The position numbers were made by a program, and so were the translations under genes. Shown here in pieces: positions 1-11,667 of a stretch of DNA of 64,000 nucleotides (the first letter of the stretch is position 1; each line of letters begins with the position of its first letter). The stretch lies in NCBI GenBank assembly GCA_027943335.1, contig BSBK01000964.1, forward strand, positions 746,501 through 810,500. Reading direction: 5' to 3'. Origin of the DNA: Chamaecyparis obtusa (lineage: Eukaryota > Streptophyta > Pinopsida > Cupressales > Cupressaceae). The notes beneath the pieces were generated by a model, which searched no databases, was not told the DNA's origin, and saw only the letters and a program-made list of their open reading frames with translations.

Positions 1-122
1 ATATCGAACTTCCTATGATCTTATTGCATCTTGTATGCCAATTTAGATCTTTCTTTTAATTTAGTTTTGGAACTGCTTGAAATTTGTCGATGAGAATACA
101 GTTCCAGTGCTTTCTTGGGAAT

Positions 123-1184
123 TTAGTTTGAGTCAGTAGAGCCACCCATTCCATTACTTGGACTGGTTTGCTCAGTAGATTTAGGAATCCACTGTTGTCT
201 CATCTGTTTCCTGATCTTAGTTGTTTCATTCTTCTTTCCATCTTCAACTTCACTAGCATTCATGCAATTTTTGGCTATATGACCGAGTTTAGTGCATTTG
301 AAACATCTTATGGTAGTATCTCTTTTCCTTAGATGATGTTTTATGCAGTTCATGCCAATGTGTCCATATTCTCCATAGTAATGACATCTACACCAAGTGT
401 TGTAATCCCATCCAAACATTGCTTTCATAATTTGTTCTACTGGATTGAATTTTTTGGATCTGCACTCGGATGCCTTGTGACCTTGTCTGTTGCATTTGTG
501 ACAATTACCTTTGAATCTTGGTTTTTCCCTGCATTCATTTGCTTTGTGACCATGCTGATTGCAGTTGTAGCATTTTCCATTGAATTCTACTTTTTCATTG
601 CTCCAACATTTATTTGAAGTATGTCCTATTTTGCCACAATGATTACAAGCAGGTTTCTGATTCCTTTGAGTACCTTGCTTAGAAGATTCACCTTCTCCTT
701 TGTATCCAAGTCCTGCTTTTCCTTTTTGCCTATGAAGATTTTGATCATGCAGCTGATTTAAGTCTTCTTGGCTCTTCAGCATTCTTTCATTGATTTGTTT
801 TTCGGTGTTTAGGTCATCCACCAATCTTAGATTGATTTGCTTTTCAGATCTTAGTTCTTCTCTTGTGCTTTCTATTTTTGATCTTAGAGTCAAAATTTCC
901 TCATTTGTATGGGAGATCTGATCAATTAGGTTTTCTAGCTGAAGGGTTTTATTTTGGACTTCATTGTTCCTTCCATCTAATTCATCTTTCAACTTGTTTC
1001 TTTGTTCTAAGATCTCACAAAATCTTGTTGAGTGTAGTTCTTGTTCTCTTTTTAATTTTCTCACTTCTTCCTGCAGAGACCCATTCTTTTCTAGGAGTTC
1101 TTTGAGAGCATTGTTTGCTTCATCTAAGCTATTTGAGGGAAAAAGATCTTCAATCTTTTCTTCAATGTAATTATGATCATTCAT
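123..1184 (-). CDS. Gag-like protein of copia element E: coiled coil plus five zinc knuckles
   Basis: A 353-residue open frame. Residues 1-150 are rich in Glu, Lys, Leu and Asn with heptad-like spacing, a likely long coiled coil. Residues about 180-320 hold CCHC knuckles: CNHCGKIGHTSNKC, CYNCNQHGHKANEC, CHKCNRQGHKASEC, CHYYGEYGHIGMNC (second Cys replaced by Tyr) and CFKCTKLGHIAKNC. Such knuckles bind nucleic acid in Gag. The same frame continues 44 codons upstream to an ATG at 1316, interrupted by one TAG directly before the listed ATG, so the ancestral protein was probably about 397 residues. I do not see the N-terminal UBN2-type Gag domain usual in copia polyproteins. That suggests a non-canonical or secondary Gag. 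Confidence 0.75.
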   Translation of the reverse strand: MNDHNYIEEKIEDLFPSNSLDEANNALKELLEKNGSLQEEVRKLKREQELHSTRFCEILEQRNKLKDELDGRNNEVQNKTLQLENLIDQISHTNEEILTLRSKIESTREELRSEKQINLRLVDDLNTEKQINERMLKSQEDLNQLHDQNLHRQKGKAGLGYKGEGESSKQGTQRNQKPACNHCGKIGHTSNKCWSNEKVEFNGKCYNCNQHGHKANECREKPRFKGNCHKCNRQGHKASECRSKKFNPVEQIMKAMFGWDYNTWCRCHYYGEYGHIGMNCIKHHLRKRDTTIRCFKCTKLGHIAKNCMNASEVEDGKKNETTKIRKQMRQQWIPKSTEQTSPSNGMGGSTDSN

Positions 1185-1368
1185 CTAATTTTCAAGTTCC
1201 TTCCTTCTTCTTAGGGATTGGGAAAGATGTTCTTTTGCTTCTTTAAGTTTGGCTATGGCCATTTCCAGATCTAGCTTTTCATTTTCAATCACCTTGTTCA
1301 GTTTGAATAACTCCATTGTCCTGGATCTTTGCTCGAGCTAGTTAAGCTTTATCTTGAGAACCAATACA

Positions 1369-1380
1369 GCTCTGACACCA
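1369..1380 (-). other. Primer-binding site of copia element E
   Basis: Minus strand reads TGGTGTCAGAGC, one mismatch from TGGTATCAGAGC, the complement of the plant initiator tRNA-Met 3' end that primes most Ty1/copia elements. It starts 2 bp from the LTR end, as expected, and fixes the orientation and the LTR boundary. Confidence 0.85.
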
Positions 1381-1382
1381 AT

Positions 1383-2436
1383 TGTTGGAAATATTCATGA
1401 ATTAACCAAGTTACTGAGAGGGGAGGGGTGAATCAGTAACTTCAAATTTTTTTTCAATATCAGATGTATTAACATATAGTTCACTTTATCCTTTTGCATA
1501 TAGAAAGCATGAAACATAAAAGCATTCACAACAATGACACATAGATTTGGTTACCTAGAAACCTTCCAAAAGAAAGTAAAACTGGGGTGGGGATGAAACC
1601 CACAAAGCTTTAATACTTCAGTATAAAGTTGGTCGGTTAAGGCTTACATTGATCACTTCTGATGATCTGCCCTGCTAGGAGCAATAAGGATTGCTAGGTC
1701 CACCTTGTTAGAGGATTTACAAACATACAATGAAGTATGCACTCGGTAAAGAGATTTTACAAAAGACTGTTAAGTCTACCTGGTTAGAGGATTTTAGTAC
1801 TGATTCACTAGTTAAAATGAAACAGTAGATCTCTTACTTTGCAACTGGATTGCTGAATGAGATTCGCTGATGTACTGATCACCTTCTGTGATGAATTTGT
1901 CTCTACTGCTCCTTATGTATAGTAGCCCTTTGTAATTCATTAGTTTCTGCCTTTTATCTCTTCTTTTTTATTCCACATTCATACTACTTGGTATTTGTAC
2001 AACATTATTTATATACAAGTCTAAACAATTAATTACAATTACAAAGTCGACTTAACAAATAAACATAAGTGCTACTAAGTCAGCCCAAGTATGGTTACAC
2101 GGTTCCTGCAAACTAACTCGGTGACTTTCGGATACTTGACGTCCACTGCATTACTCAGCATCATCATGCACTTGGTAGAAGTGAAGGCTCAGTTCATACT
2201 AACCACTCGGTAAGTTTCAAACTCGGTAAATACTTGTGACTCGGTAGACATAATGTCACTCAGTTTACACTGTCCTGCTCGGTTTGCACTGTCCTACTCG
2301 GTTTGCACTGTTCTGCTCAGTTTGCACTGTCTTGCTCGGTTTGCACTGTTCTGCTCGATTTGCACTGTCCTGCTCAGTTTGTACTCAGGATGCAAATAAG
2401 TGTTGTCACTAGTGGCAATCCTGCTTAATGCCAACA
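1383..2436 (-). repeat. 5' LTR of copia element E (1054 bp)
   Basis: Bounded by TGTTGG at 1383 and CCAACA at 2436, a perfect 6-bp terminal inverted repeat, with the primer-binding site 2 bp beyond the 3' end (minus orientation). A possible minus-strand TATA-like element lies near 1915-1925 (TATACATAAGG read on the minus strand). The upstream half of the LTR is studded with ACTCGGT/ACTCAGT words, including a block of 19-bp tandem repeats. The LTR of copia D at 12094 starts similarly (a CTGAGAGGGG block soon after the TGTT start), so the two are related. Confidence 0.85.
2264..2377. repeat. 19-bp tandem repeat inside LTR, six units
   Basis: Units start at 2264, 2283, 2302, 2321, 2340 and 2359, exactly 19 bp apart, with consensus TTTGCACTGTCCTGCTCGG. 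The copies differ by a few transitions. In transcript (minus) orientation the block lies near the 5' end of the LTR, in U3, where enhancer repeats often sit. Function is not shown by the sequence. Confidence 0.9.
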
Positions 2437-2784
2437 AATATGTGAAGCAAGGATTAGATTTATTAAGGTTCTCTAGCCAACAAGTTCTTTTTACAACACT
2501 TCTAGTTATTTTTATTTTTATTTGCAAAATATTTTTCATGAAAATCAATTGTAAAAAATTGGTTCCCTATTGAGTGATTTCAGCACTAAATAAGAGAATG
2601 ATAAGTTATGACATACTTTTAAGATTTTTAGTTTAGGTGAATGATTTAGTTGAAGTATTTTTGAGTTGGAGTTGGTCATAGAGACATAATATTTTACCAT
2701 AAGTGGTTCACATTTATAAGTGGGTGTGATTTCCATGTACATGTTTGAGAAGTGTCAAATATTTTCTCACACAATATATAACCC

Positions 2785-4150
2785 ATGTCAGATCCTTGTA
2801 GTGTTTTCTCTATGGAAGAATATATGCCATTATGTTTTGAAGGTTACTCAAATGTTGTTCCTAGGAAGTATTTGCTAGAATATAATGGCGATGGATTAAT
2901 TTCAACATTTGAACATTTGGATGAATTTGTTGACTTGATGGGTGAACTTGAAATATGGCATGAGGATTTTTCAATGAAGTGTTTTGTTCAAACTCTAACA
3001 GAGGATGCAAGGGATTAATTCTTATCCCTATCAGCATGTTCAATTTCATCTTGGGAAGAGTTCAGTGCAACTTGTAATGAAAAATTTAGTACTAGAATCA
3101 ATCCAAGTGTGGCACTAAGAAGATTCGGGGACATCAAATTAGAGGAAGTTGAATTAGTTTCTTCTTTTAATGTCATATTTGTAGAGGCATTGATTGATAT
3201 TCAAGAAAAGTATAGACCCAATCAAGAAAATTATCTTGTGTTATATTGGGGTACATTCGATGAGAAGATGAGCTTCTTATTGAGAAAGAGAGAGCCCAAG
3301 ACATTGTGTTAGGCTTTTATGACATCAATAGATTTGTAGAATAATAAGTTGAAATATGGAATATCAAGGTATCTTCTATATGTTGATGCTTATTGTCATC
3401 AATCGATTAATTTTGAAGATGGGTGTGAAATAAGAAATGAAAATAAGTACCAAAGCATTGATGTCTCTGTTGATCACACTAGCCATGTTTCTAGTTATGA
3501 TGATGATATGAGAGAAGAGAGTTGGTTGCAAACAATGGTTATTCCTCATATTGATGATGAAAAGGTTAGTGAAAAATATTGTAACAATATTGATGCAGAG
3601 ATGGAAATGGTTTGTGCTATCACATCATGAAATGAAGTTACTAGTTATTCCAGTAAGGAGGAAGTTGTGTTTATTCATCCACAATCCTATATTTTAGTTT
3701 GTGAAGTTGAATGTATGCACAAAGATAAATCGGAAAGTCCATATTATTCTTAGCCGGGTGAGTTTGTGGTAATCTATGATGATCATTTCATATTGTACAT
3801 TGATACATTAATGGACAAACCTTGCATTTTCAGTCCACCTAAAGATAAAAAGAATTACGTTTCATACTTTTTGGAGTATGACTATGATAGGGGTTGTGAC
3901 TAGAAGAATATGGGAAGTTTCAAATATAGAGTTACTTTTTAGCCCATGAATGTTTATGTATGCAGGAAACAAGTTTTTTATGATGCTTTCAGGTGGATGG
4001 TTACATATGTGGATGAGAATCAAACTTTTGACAAAGGAAGGTTTTGGTGTTCTCTTTTTGGTGGCCCGAGGCTACCAAATAAAAGTTTATTCTGATATTA
4101 TGCTTGAAGAAGAATTAGTTGTGGAAGATGAGTGGTTTGCTATACCATGA
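2785..4150 (+). pseudogene. Decayed retrotransposon gag-like pseudogene
   Basis: Three open stretches (2785-3018, 3109-3312, 3349-3630) read on as one decayed protein. The first has the layout of a plant Ty3/gypsy Gag: a stretch about hearing distance from the start with MKCFVQTLTEDARD, then a stop where Gag usually has Trp-Phe, then ISSWEEFSATCNEKF. The later part, about 3650-4150, is acidic and aromatic-rich with several stops, and I do not recognise it. No protease or RT follows and no LTR was found, so the family assignment rests on the Gag-like pattern alone. Confidence 0.45.
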
Positions 4151-6882
4151 GATTTTGAGATCTTGCTATACCTATAGGAGGCATACATCCCCAAACAGAG
4201 CCATTGATGGTCAAATTTCAAGTTAAGTTCAAAATTTAATGAAATTTGTCATTTTATGCCTCAGAAGTGAGGAAATAGGGTTTTATGTGTTGGTAGGGTT
4301 TCAAAATTATTTTCCTAAGTTCAAAACTATACGTTTGGTCTATTTCCTTGTTACCTTTTTTATCACTTAATTTTTGGTCATATAATTTTCATCACATATC
4401 CTGGTTCTACATACATTTTGCCTTGGTGTTAGTCTGTTGTGTTTTAAATTTGTCTTTCCCACCAATGGCTTTGAGTGCATTCTTTTTAAATGGCCAAGTG
4501 ATTTTTGGTTAGTTTTACCTTTTTTATGCTTAGTCACCAACTCACTAACTATCAAGATGGCTTGTCACTAAATCATGGACATTGTTAGAAGTTTTAAGTT
4601 TCTCTTTGTGAGTTAGCAAATGTGGCCTTTTCTTAGTCTTTGTCACTAAATCATGGACTCTGTTAGAAGATGAAGTATTTTCCTTGAGAGTTAGTGATAA
4701 TTTGCAAGGTGTCCATATTGCAACATATTGAAGATCATATTGATGGTGGTAGATGGATTGTGAGGCATCAAAGAATATTCCTTGGTCTCCCGATGAGTTG
4801 ACAAGAAGGTGCCACATGGAAGATATTGGAGAATGGTTTGATGTTAGTTGCTATCTCTCTAAATACTTAAGTGGTTAAGGGAAATAATTGGTGAGATTGC
4901 AATGAAGGGAAATTATAAATGGAAAAATTGTATCACTAGTTCATGGATGAAATAATGGTTAAGTCTATCAGCTAGCAACTTAGCAAGTGTGTAGATGGGT
5001 TTCATCACCAACTCACCGCAATTAGTGGAAATTAATGATAAATAATGGTGACTTGGTGAGTAATAGTAAAAAAGAACTTAATCACAAACTCACAATTATA
5101 AAGCAATCATGAAATTAAAAGATGGAGATTTAGTGAAGGACAATTTTTCTTTTGGTTGCTGGCTCATGGTGATCAGGGCATTAAGCATTGAAGGTTTTCA
5201 AGTTTGTGATGATGGTATTGTTCAGCTTGTCACTAGGTCAAAATTTTTTCTACTAGATTTTCTATCATCTGGTGACTTAGTGATGGTTGTGCATTGCAAA
5301 GAAAATGAAGAGTGGGGTCTGCTAGATTGTTATATGCATGGTTGTGTTCTTTGAATTTGTAAATAGAAAAAAGAGGATGTTTTAGTGCATCAACTTGATG
5401 ATGACAATCATGATAAATAGTTGTTGTAGAGGAGTTGAGGACACATGGCACTTGATCAATGAGAATAGTGAGGTTAGTTATCTGAAAGAGACTGGGGTTG
5501 TTCAATATAACTAAAGAAGTTGTCCTGAATACTTCCAGACAAATGACACCTTCTGTCATCTTACAAAGTTGTTGATTAAAATTTTTTGATGTTTACAACT
5601 CCAACTTTTCTAACGTCTAAAGCTTTTTGTAATCCATCTTTATAAATGGATTTCCAAGACTAGGAAAAGAGACCATGAAAAATTTGTAAATGAGTCTTTC
5701 TTTATGAGAATAGAGGTCTTTGTAGTTGGTCAAGTACTTGGATTGTGCAAAAGGCTTAATGAAACATATGGTGTTCTGATTATTTTTGTGTGTTATTTTG
5801 AGTTTGGTCCAATATTGTGATGTAATAATTTTAAGGAAATTAATACAAAGATTCAACCAAAATTTGTTCCTCTAAATCTTATCACCTGTGATATTCTGTA
5901 ATTTTTTGTGTCTTTTGAACAAAGAGCTCAAGATCACAGTTGAAATATGTTTAAAATCTTATGTCATATTATGATTTTCTTCTGATTCAAGGAGTTAAAT
6001 AATTTCTTAGTATAACTTGACAAAACTATAGGGTATTCAAGAAGGATTTGTCATAAGAAGAGGGTTTAAAGTAATAGTAGATTTTCACTTACAAGGTATG
6101 TGAATAGATCATCAGTCATGGTGAGGATTAGTTCAAAGAATATCCAATGGATAAGGAATTGATCAAAGAAAATATAGTTAAGCCAATATTCATTTTCTCT
6201 CATAGTTAAATATCAAAGTTAAATCAAATATTTTAAATTAAAGTTGTAGATATGAATTGTTAAGCCCCTGCTTAGCTTATAAGTGAGTTTATAGTGTGAT
6301 TAGCACTCACATTATTACTTAAATGTCATAAGTAAGAGAATAATTGTGGACATTTATTTTCTTTGTTAAGGATTAGTGAAAAGTGATGTTAAGAAGTAAA
6401 CAAGTCTAATCCTAGGTTTACTCGCCTGAATTTTGTAGAGTTCAAAGTGTAGAAATCTTAATTGCTCTGTTAGTTGGTCCTTGTTCCTATTTAAATGTAT
6501 TAATCATGTGGTTTATATAAATCCTAGATATATCTCTTCACTATTCAAGGTGGTTCAAATTATATCAAATAAAAAGCCAACATGTAGTTTAAAAGGATAG
6601 TGATGTTGTAATAATTGCTATTTATTAAGTATAAGTTAGGTGCGATCATGAAAGAATAAGTAAGCTATTGAATAATAAATGTGTATGTGTACCTAGAGAT
6701 TATTACCATGGAATTCCCAAATTGGAAAAGATTCATTGATGCATGTAGAGAAAGTGAGATTTTCAAAGCAATGATGACATGGATTGATGAGTGACATGGA
6801 AGAGAAATGAAGTGAGGTGGAATGAAATAAATTTATTATGGAAATGAGTGGTTTCCTCAGAAAAAGGAAACTTTATTATAAG
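4151..6882. other. Gene-free AT-rich stretch with scattered GTCACTAA-type words
   Basis: No coding region or RNA gene recognised. Between about 4510 and 5280 short words of the type GTCACTAA / TTAGTGAC recur on both strands (near 4511, 4563, 4641, 4999, 5047, 5228 and 5271), including an exact 17-bp direct repeat GTCACTAAATCATGGAC at 4563 and 4641. This could be an old LTR or other non-coding transposon sequence. 5600-6880 shows nothing I can name. Confidence 0.4.
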
Positions 6883-8060
6883 CTATATGATGCATTCAGA
6901 GAGAAGGGAGTTGAAAGAGATTCTCTTTAGCTGTAAGAGGTACTTTTTTTGAAGGATTCTCAAATTGTCACAGGAACTTGATCTTTGTGGCTGGTTTATG
7001 GTATAGACAAAGTTTTTGTCCATTGACCAGTAGCTTGAAATATACAAGGTCAATTTTGGATAACTATACAACATCATTTTTGAATTTTTTTCCTATTTCA
7101 TAAGGCCCAAGCTAATGAGAAGTTAGCTTACCTTGTGTTTCTTGGAAATGTTAATCATAGAGGTGAGCCCAGTCACTGAGAGAAAACCTTTTAGTGTGTC
7201 TATTTGAATCATGCCATTTCTTTCATTATAACTAAACTATCTCTATTTTTTGCAGTGTCATCTTCATCATATCATCAAGAGTATTGAGAAATAGGAGCCT
7301 ATCCTTTTGAGATGTAGGAAGATCAATGTTTAATTCCAGTGATGTGCACAATGTCTTGTGCTCAAACTCTATAGGCATCATGGTAGACTTCCCATATACT
7401 AATTTGAAAGGTGTAAAACTTGTTATTTTCTAGGTTGTCCTATATGCCCAAACAACCTCTTGAAGCCCACTTCTCTAATCTTTTTTGTGTATCTAGACTA
7501 TTTTGGTAACAATGGACTCAATTAATCTACTGGTAATCTTTTCTTGGACATTAGCCTGGTGATGGTATGGGCTAGACTTTCTATGATGAATGTTATACTC
7601 ATTCGTTAATGTAATGATCAAAGTTGAGGTGAACTACGCACCTTGATCTATAACTAGCTCTCTTGGAAGACCATACCTCATAAAAACCTCCTCATATAGG
7701 AACTCAACAAATTTATTGTCTCCAACATGTTTCATTGCATGTACCTCCATCCACTTAGTTACATATCTATGCAAACTAGGATATAGTTATTGTCATTGGA
7801 TGGAGGTTTGATTGGCCCTACAAAATCCAAGCCATATTTGTCAAATGGAGCTACTACCACCTGAGGGAAACAAGGTGTTTCATCAAACTTTGTAGGTCTT
7901 CCCATCCATTGACATTAGACATCACACTTTCTAGTGTAGTTTGTTGCATCTTTGTATAAAGTTGGCTAGTAGTAACTAGTGGTTAATACTTTCATTATTG
8001 TTCGCTTAAATGAAAAATGCACTCAACATGGCTCATCATGGAAAGCATGAAGGATGTCAT
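6883..8060 (-). pseudogene. Integrase of gypsy B (decayed)
   Basis: Reverse-strand translation near 7950-7750 gives a run containing GRPTKFDETPCFPQVVV and then FDKYGLDFVGPIKPPSN, the start of the DDE core (first Asp in LDFVGPI) typical of gypsy integrases. Near 7640 the conserved RYGLPRELVIDQGA pattern supplies the second Asp. The 64-residue open piece at 6883-7077 has the look of the C-terminal tail. Numerous stops and frame changes lie between 7100 and 7600. Integrase would insert the cDNA copy into nuclear DNA; this copy is dead. Confidence 0.65.
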
Positions 8061-8149
8061 AGGTTTCATCTTTCCTCACACATATTTTCATAATCTAATT
8101 AGGTCTTGTATAAAATAGATAATTTATAATCCAAGCTAAATTAAAAGTT

Positions 8150-8760
8150 TTCTCTATGAGTAGCCTCCTTTCCTTTTATGAGAAGTGTGGAGGTACCTTT
8201 TGAGAGGCTAAGTAATTGGCAATATTAGCATACCAAGGTGTGTTGATAGAGATAGATTACAAATGATCATCAAGAAAACTATCATTAATGACTTGAGAAT
8301 CATCAACACACTGTAATCTTGGCAATAAATAATAAAACTACATTTGCCTAAACTAGTTTATCAACTATTGTGATATCAAACTCTTGTAGAGACAAAAGCC
8401 ATTTGGCTAACCTCCCTATGATAGAAGGTTTTTTAGCCAAATACTTGGTGGCTACATGGTCAGTGTGCACGTAGATATGGTATCCAGTAATGTAGTGGAA
8501 ATTTTTTTTGAGGGCATAAGTGACATCCAAGAGTTCTTTCTCAGTGACTGTGTAATTCAGCTCAAGTCCCTACAAATTTTTGTTGATAAAGTAGATTTCA
8601 TTCTCTATAGCATCTTCTTTCTATCCCAAAAAAACACCCACAACATATTCAGAAGCATCAGTATGAATATGAAATGGAAAAAACCAATTAGAACCTCGTA
8701 ATATTGGTGCCTGAGTAAGAACATATTTAAGCTATAGGAAAGACTCATCAAAGACATTAC
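8150..8760 (-). pseudogene. RNase H domain of gypsy B (decayed)
   Basis: The minus strand shows FHIHTDASEYVVG (first catalytic Asp) at about 8665, followed by ELLDVTYALKKNFHYITGY and VHTDHVATKYLAKK (8348-8530), the classic plant gypsy RNase H sequence ending in LQEFDITIVDK. It directly follows RT and precedes integrase. At least three stops occur around 8540-8760. Confidence 0.75.
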
Positions 8761-8805
8761 TAGATAGGTATTCAAAATCTTTCGTGAGTAGTGAATACAT
8801 GGGGC

Positions 8806-9540
8806 CTACCATTTTATTAAAATCCTTGATAAATCCTCTATAGTAGCCAGCATGTCCCAAGAAACTTTGAATATCCTTCTGTTTGGTTGGTGTGGATCAC
8901 AAACCTCTATCTTAGCAAGATTGACTTGAATATTGACAATAGAGATATAATGTCCCAACACTACCCCTTCTTGCATCATTATAAAGAAATTATCATTTTT
9001 CAAGGATAGATTGTGTTCCTCATATCTTTGAAAAAAATTTCCAACGTTAGACAAGGGTTCTTCATAGGTTTCTCCATATGTAGTGAAATCATCCATGTAT
9101 ATTTCCATAAAGTCATGAGAAATGTTAGCATAGATATTGATGACTTCCCTCTAAAAATTTACTGGAGCATTACAAAGATCGAAATGTAAGACTGAGTAGG
9201 AAAACCTTCCCCATGAAAAGTTAAAAGTAGTCTTTTCTTGGTCTTCAAGAAAAATCCTAATTTAATTCTATCCACTATAACCATCTAAGAATGAGAAATA
9301 CTTTTTTCCTACTAACACTTGATCTATTAATGGTAGAGGGAAGTGGTCCATTTTGGTTGCATTATTGAGCTCTCTATAATCAACACATACCCTCCACTTG
9401 CCTCCTTTATTGGTGACTATCACTAATGGTGAGACCCACTGACTATCGAATATAGGGTAGATGAAACTAGCATTAAGCAATTTTTGTAACTCGGTTTTCA
9501 CTATCTCCCTTAATGCAGGATTAACACATCTTTGAAACTA
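8806..9540 (-). pseudogene. Reverse transcriptase of gypsy B (decayed)
   Basis: The 9268-9501 piece contains ASFIYPIFDSQWVSPLVIV, KGGKWRVCVDYRELNNAT, DHFPLPLID and FSFLDGYSG, i.e. RT motifs up to the first catalytic Asp region. The 8806-9108 piece contains IYMDDFTTYGET with the YMDD catalytic box intact (codons at 9099-9088) and the LGHYIS motif. Stops between 9110 and 9270 and after 8806 separate the pieces. RT copied the element RNA into DNA; this copy cannot. Confidence 0.85.
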
Positions 9541-9868
9541 CCTAATAGGGGCCTTATTCTCTTTGAGATATATTATATGATTGCAAAAATTAGGATCTAA
9601 GCCTTTTATATCCCCATAATCCTATACAAAGGATGTGGTATGTTCTTTTAATAGCCTGGCTAACGATGTTTGTTGTAGAGGGGTAAGCTGATTATTGATG
9701 TGCAAGAATTATCCTAGAGAGACTTATAATTGCTTAGCTAGGTCTACCATAGAAGCATCTATGAATGAGGGTACTTGAATTTCATGTGTAAGTAATTGGT
9801 GGCATATTTTTTTAGCTACAGGAGATGGATACAATTTTCAATTAGGATACAAAGGCTAAAGGGAGAAG

Positions 9869-10540
9869 TTATGGGGAGATGAATAGTCTATAGAATGTGA
9901 ACTTGGTCCATACTAATTTTACAAGATGCTTGTGATCACAATATCTTCTTCTTGAAGCTACAGAAAAAGGGTCTCTTTTCAACATCATTAATTGAGCTAC
10001 TAAATTTACTACCTTAGCCTCTTCCCCTATATCTGGCCAGATTGGCGAGGTCAACTCCATTTGTGGTTGGGAAGGAAGATATAGGGCCAAATTTTTAGTA
10101 TGTTGACCATTAGAGATGGTCATATCTCCTAAGAAACAACCTATATAAGTGTCTGTAGTGGATAACCAGGGTTTTCCTAGAATGATTAGATATCCCCTTA
10201 ATGTGGATTTTGGTGAAAGTATCATGAATTCAACAAGGTATGACCAAGATTCTAAGGTTACCACTATATCTTCCACCATCCCATTAAGCTTTACTATAGA
10301 ACTGTCTGCTAGCTACAAGACATTAGGTGTAGTTTTGAGGTTGGTAATATTGAGCTATTGCATAATATCTTTGGTCATAAAATTTATAGATTCTCCCAAG
10401 TCAATCAAGACATTCTTGATGGATGCTCCATTAATAATAATCTCAAAAAAAGGACAGCTAGGGTATGAATACTTTGGGACAACTACTTTTCCAAGTATTA
10501 TATCTGCAAGTTTTCCTAATACATGCATAGTTTGAGGATC
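9869..10540 (-). pseudogene. Aspartic protease region of gypsy B (decayed)
   Basis: The minus-strand piece 9869-10279 contains YLIILGKPWLSTTDTYIG and then GDMTISNGQHTKNLAL, which matches the end of plant gypsy retropepsins (I-L-G-R-P-W-L followed by a short C-terminal block). The preceding stretch up to about 10540 has the expected upstream region with a VLIDLGESINFM-like sequence on the minus strand near 10400, the degraded D-S/T-G active site. It lies between the Gag knuckle and RT as expected. Confidence 0.65.
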
Positions 10541-11231
10541 CTTTCTTTTCTGGCTGAGGTTTTTATAACATTCTTCTTTGATGGCCTTTCCATAGGTGGG
10601 AACATCATTGATTTCCTGAAATAATGGAATTTGAACACTAATGTTTTTTGGTTGATCAAGTATGTCAAAGGCTACATCCTCAGAAATCTTGGGTATTTTA
10701 GCTTGCAGCCTTTATAGGAAAGGAGGAGATGATTTATGGGTTTTATGAAGTGTTGTAGTTCTTGGGTCTTCTAGAGTAGGAGAAGATACCTCTGAGAACA
10801 CCTCAATTATAATAGGAGGAGTAGGAGCATGTAATGTGGTACCAGATTGTAAATGGATATCATTGGTAGTGATGGCATAGGAAGGATATTGGGTAGGATT
10901 TGTTGCATAGATATTTTGTTGAGTAGGAGGTCTATTGTTAGGATTTGGCTAAGGCTAGAAAAGAAGTTGAGTAGGCCTTAGAGGAGTAGAAGTGGCTACA
11001 AGAGGTGTAAAAAGTGTCTACTATGGCTATTGTGGAGGTGGCTGCAAAAATTCTTGTGGCTGATTTTGCCATTGCTGGCTTCCTCGCCATTGTTGATCCT
11101 GCTGTCAATTACCTAGTGGTGGTTGAAATGCCCCTTGGGGTTGTTTCCAATTTCCTTAGGGATTTTCAATTGAGGATTTTTATAATTTGAACACTAAGGT
11201 TGAGGAGTATTCCAAGGAGGGTTCTGATAAT
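10541..11231 (-). pseudogene. Low-complexity Pro/Gln/Asn-rich linker of gypsy B Gag-Pol
   Basis: The minus-strand translation is rich in Pro, Gln, Asn and Gly, with many stops and no folded domain. Such linkers lie between the Gag zinc-binding region and protease in plant gypsy elements. It is assigned by position only. Confidence 0.4.
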
Positions 11232-11560
11232 TCAAAGGAGGTTGTCATTGATTAATATAAAATAGACCATTAAATGTAAGAGGATCCTAAGGCATAACTT
11301 GTCATTGAGACCATGGCCTTCATTGTGAAACAAAGAATACTTGCTCATCCTCTCCTTTCGCTTGCTTGAAATTAGTGGGTAGTTGTACAACCTCCATATT
11401 AGCAACCATCTTACATCGATAGTCTCTCTTCTTTTGCTTGCAATGAGGGCAAAATTCTGCCAAAATATCTTCAACCTCCTCATGTTTCTTTTTGGATTGC
11501 ATAGTATCCAACTATGTGGCCATGTTATTCATAATATCCTACTTAAAGATGGATAAGAGA
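11232..11560 (-). pseudogene. Gag zinc-binding region of gypsy B
   Basis: The frame at 11320-11511 contains ILAEFCPHCKQKKRDYRCKM, a cysteine cluster that in related plant gypsy Gags follows the capsid domain. A stop-broken stretch downstream leads into the Gln/Pro-rich linker. Nucleic-acid binding is inferred from position and cysteine spacing; the canonical His is not evident. Confidence 0.5.
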
Positions 11561-11667
11561 TGAGTTATCTCTATCTAAGAGGCTCCAACACCATTTGAAT
11601 TTCAAATAGAAGACAAATATCCTCACCCCTTCTTGGTAGCAGATCAAGAATAGTTAAGGAATATATT

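Larger units (their letters stand above)
1..2436 (-). mobile_element. Ty1/copia-type LTR retrotransposon 'E', 5' end only (runs off left edge)
   Basis: On the minus strand the order is LTR (2436 to 1383), a primer-binding site matching initiator tRNA-Met (1380 to 1369), then a Gag-like ORF (1316 to 123). This is the 5' architecture of a plant copia retrotransposon. The pol region would lie to the left of the window. The 3' LTR, the second target-site copy and RT are not visible, so completeness cannot be judged. The LTR ends TGTTGG/CCAACA are still perfect and the Gag frame has only one internal stop, so this is one of the better-preserved elements here. Confidence 0.85.

Noticed and set aside
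2294..2548. Minus-strand ORF with repeated CKLSRTVQ-like units
   Set aside because: It is a translation of the 19-bp LTR tandem repeat, whose length (not a multiple of three) only briefly stays open.
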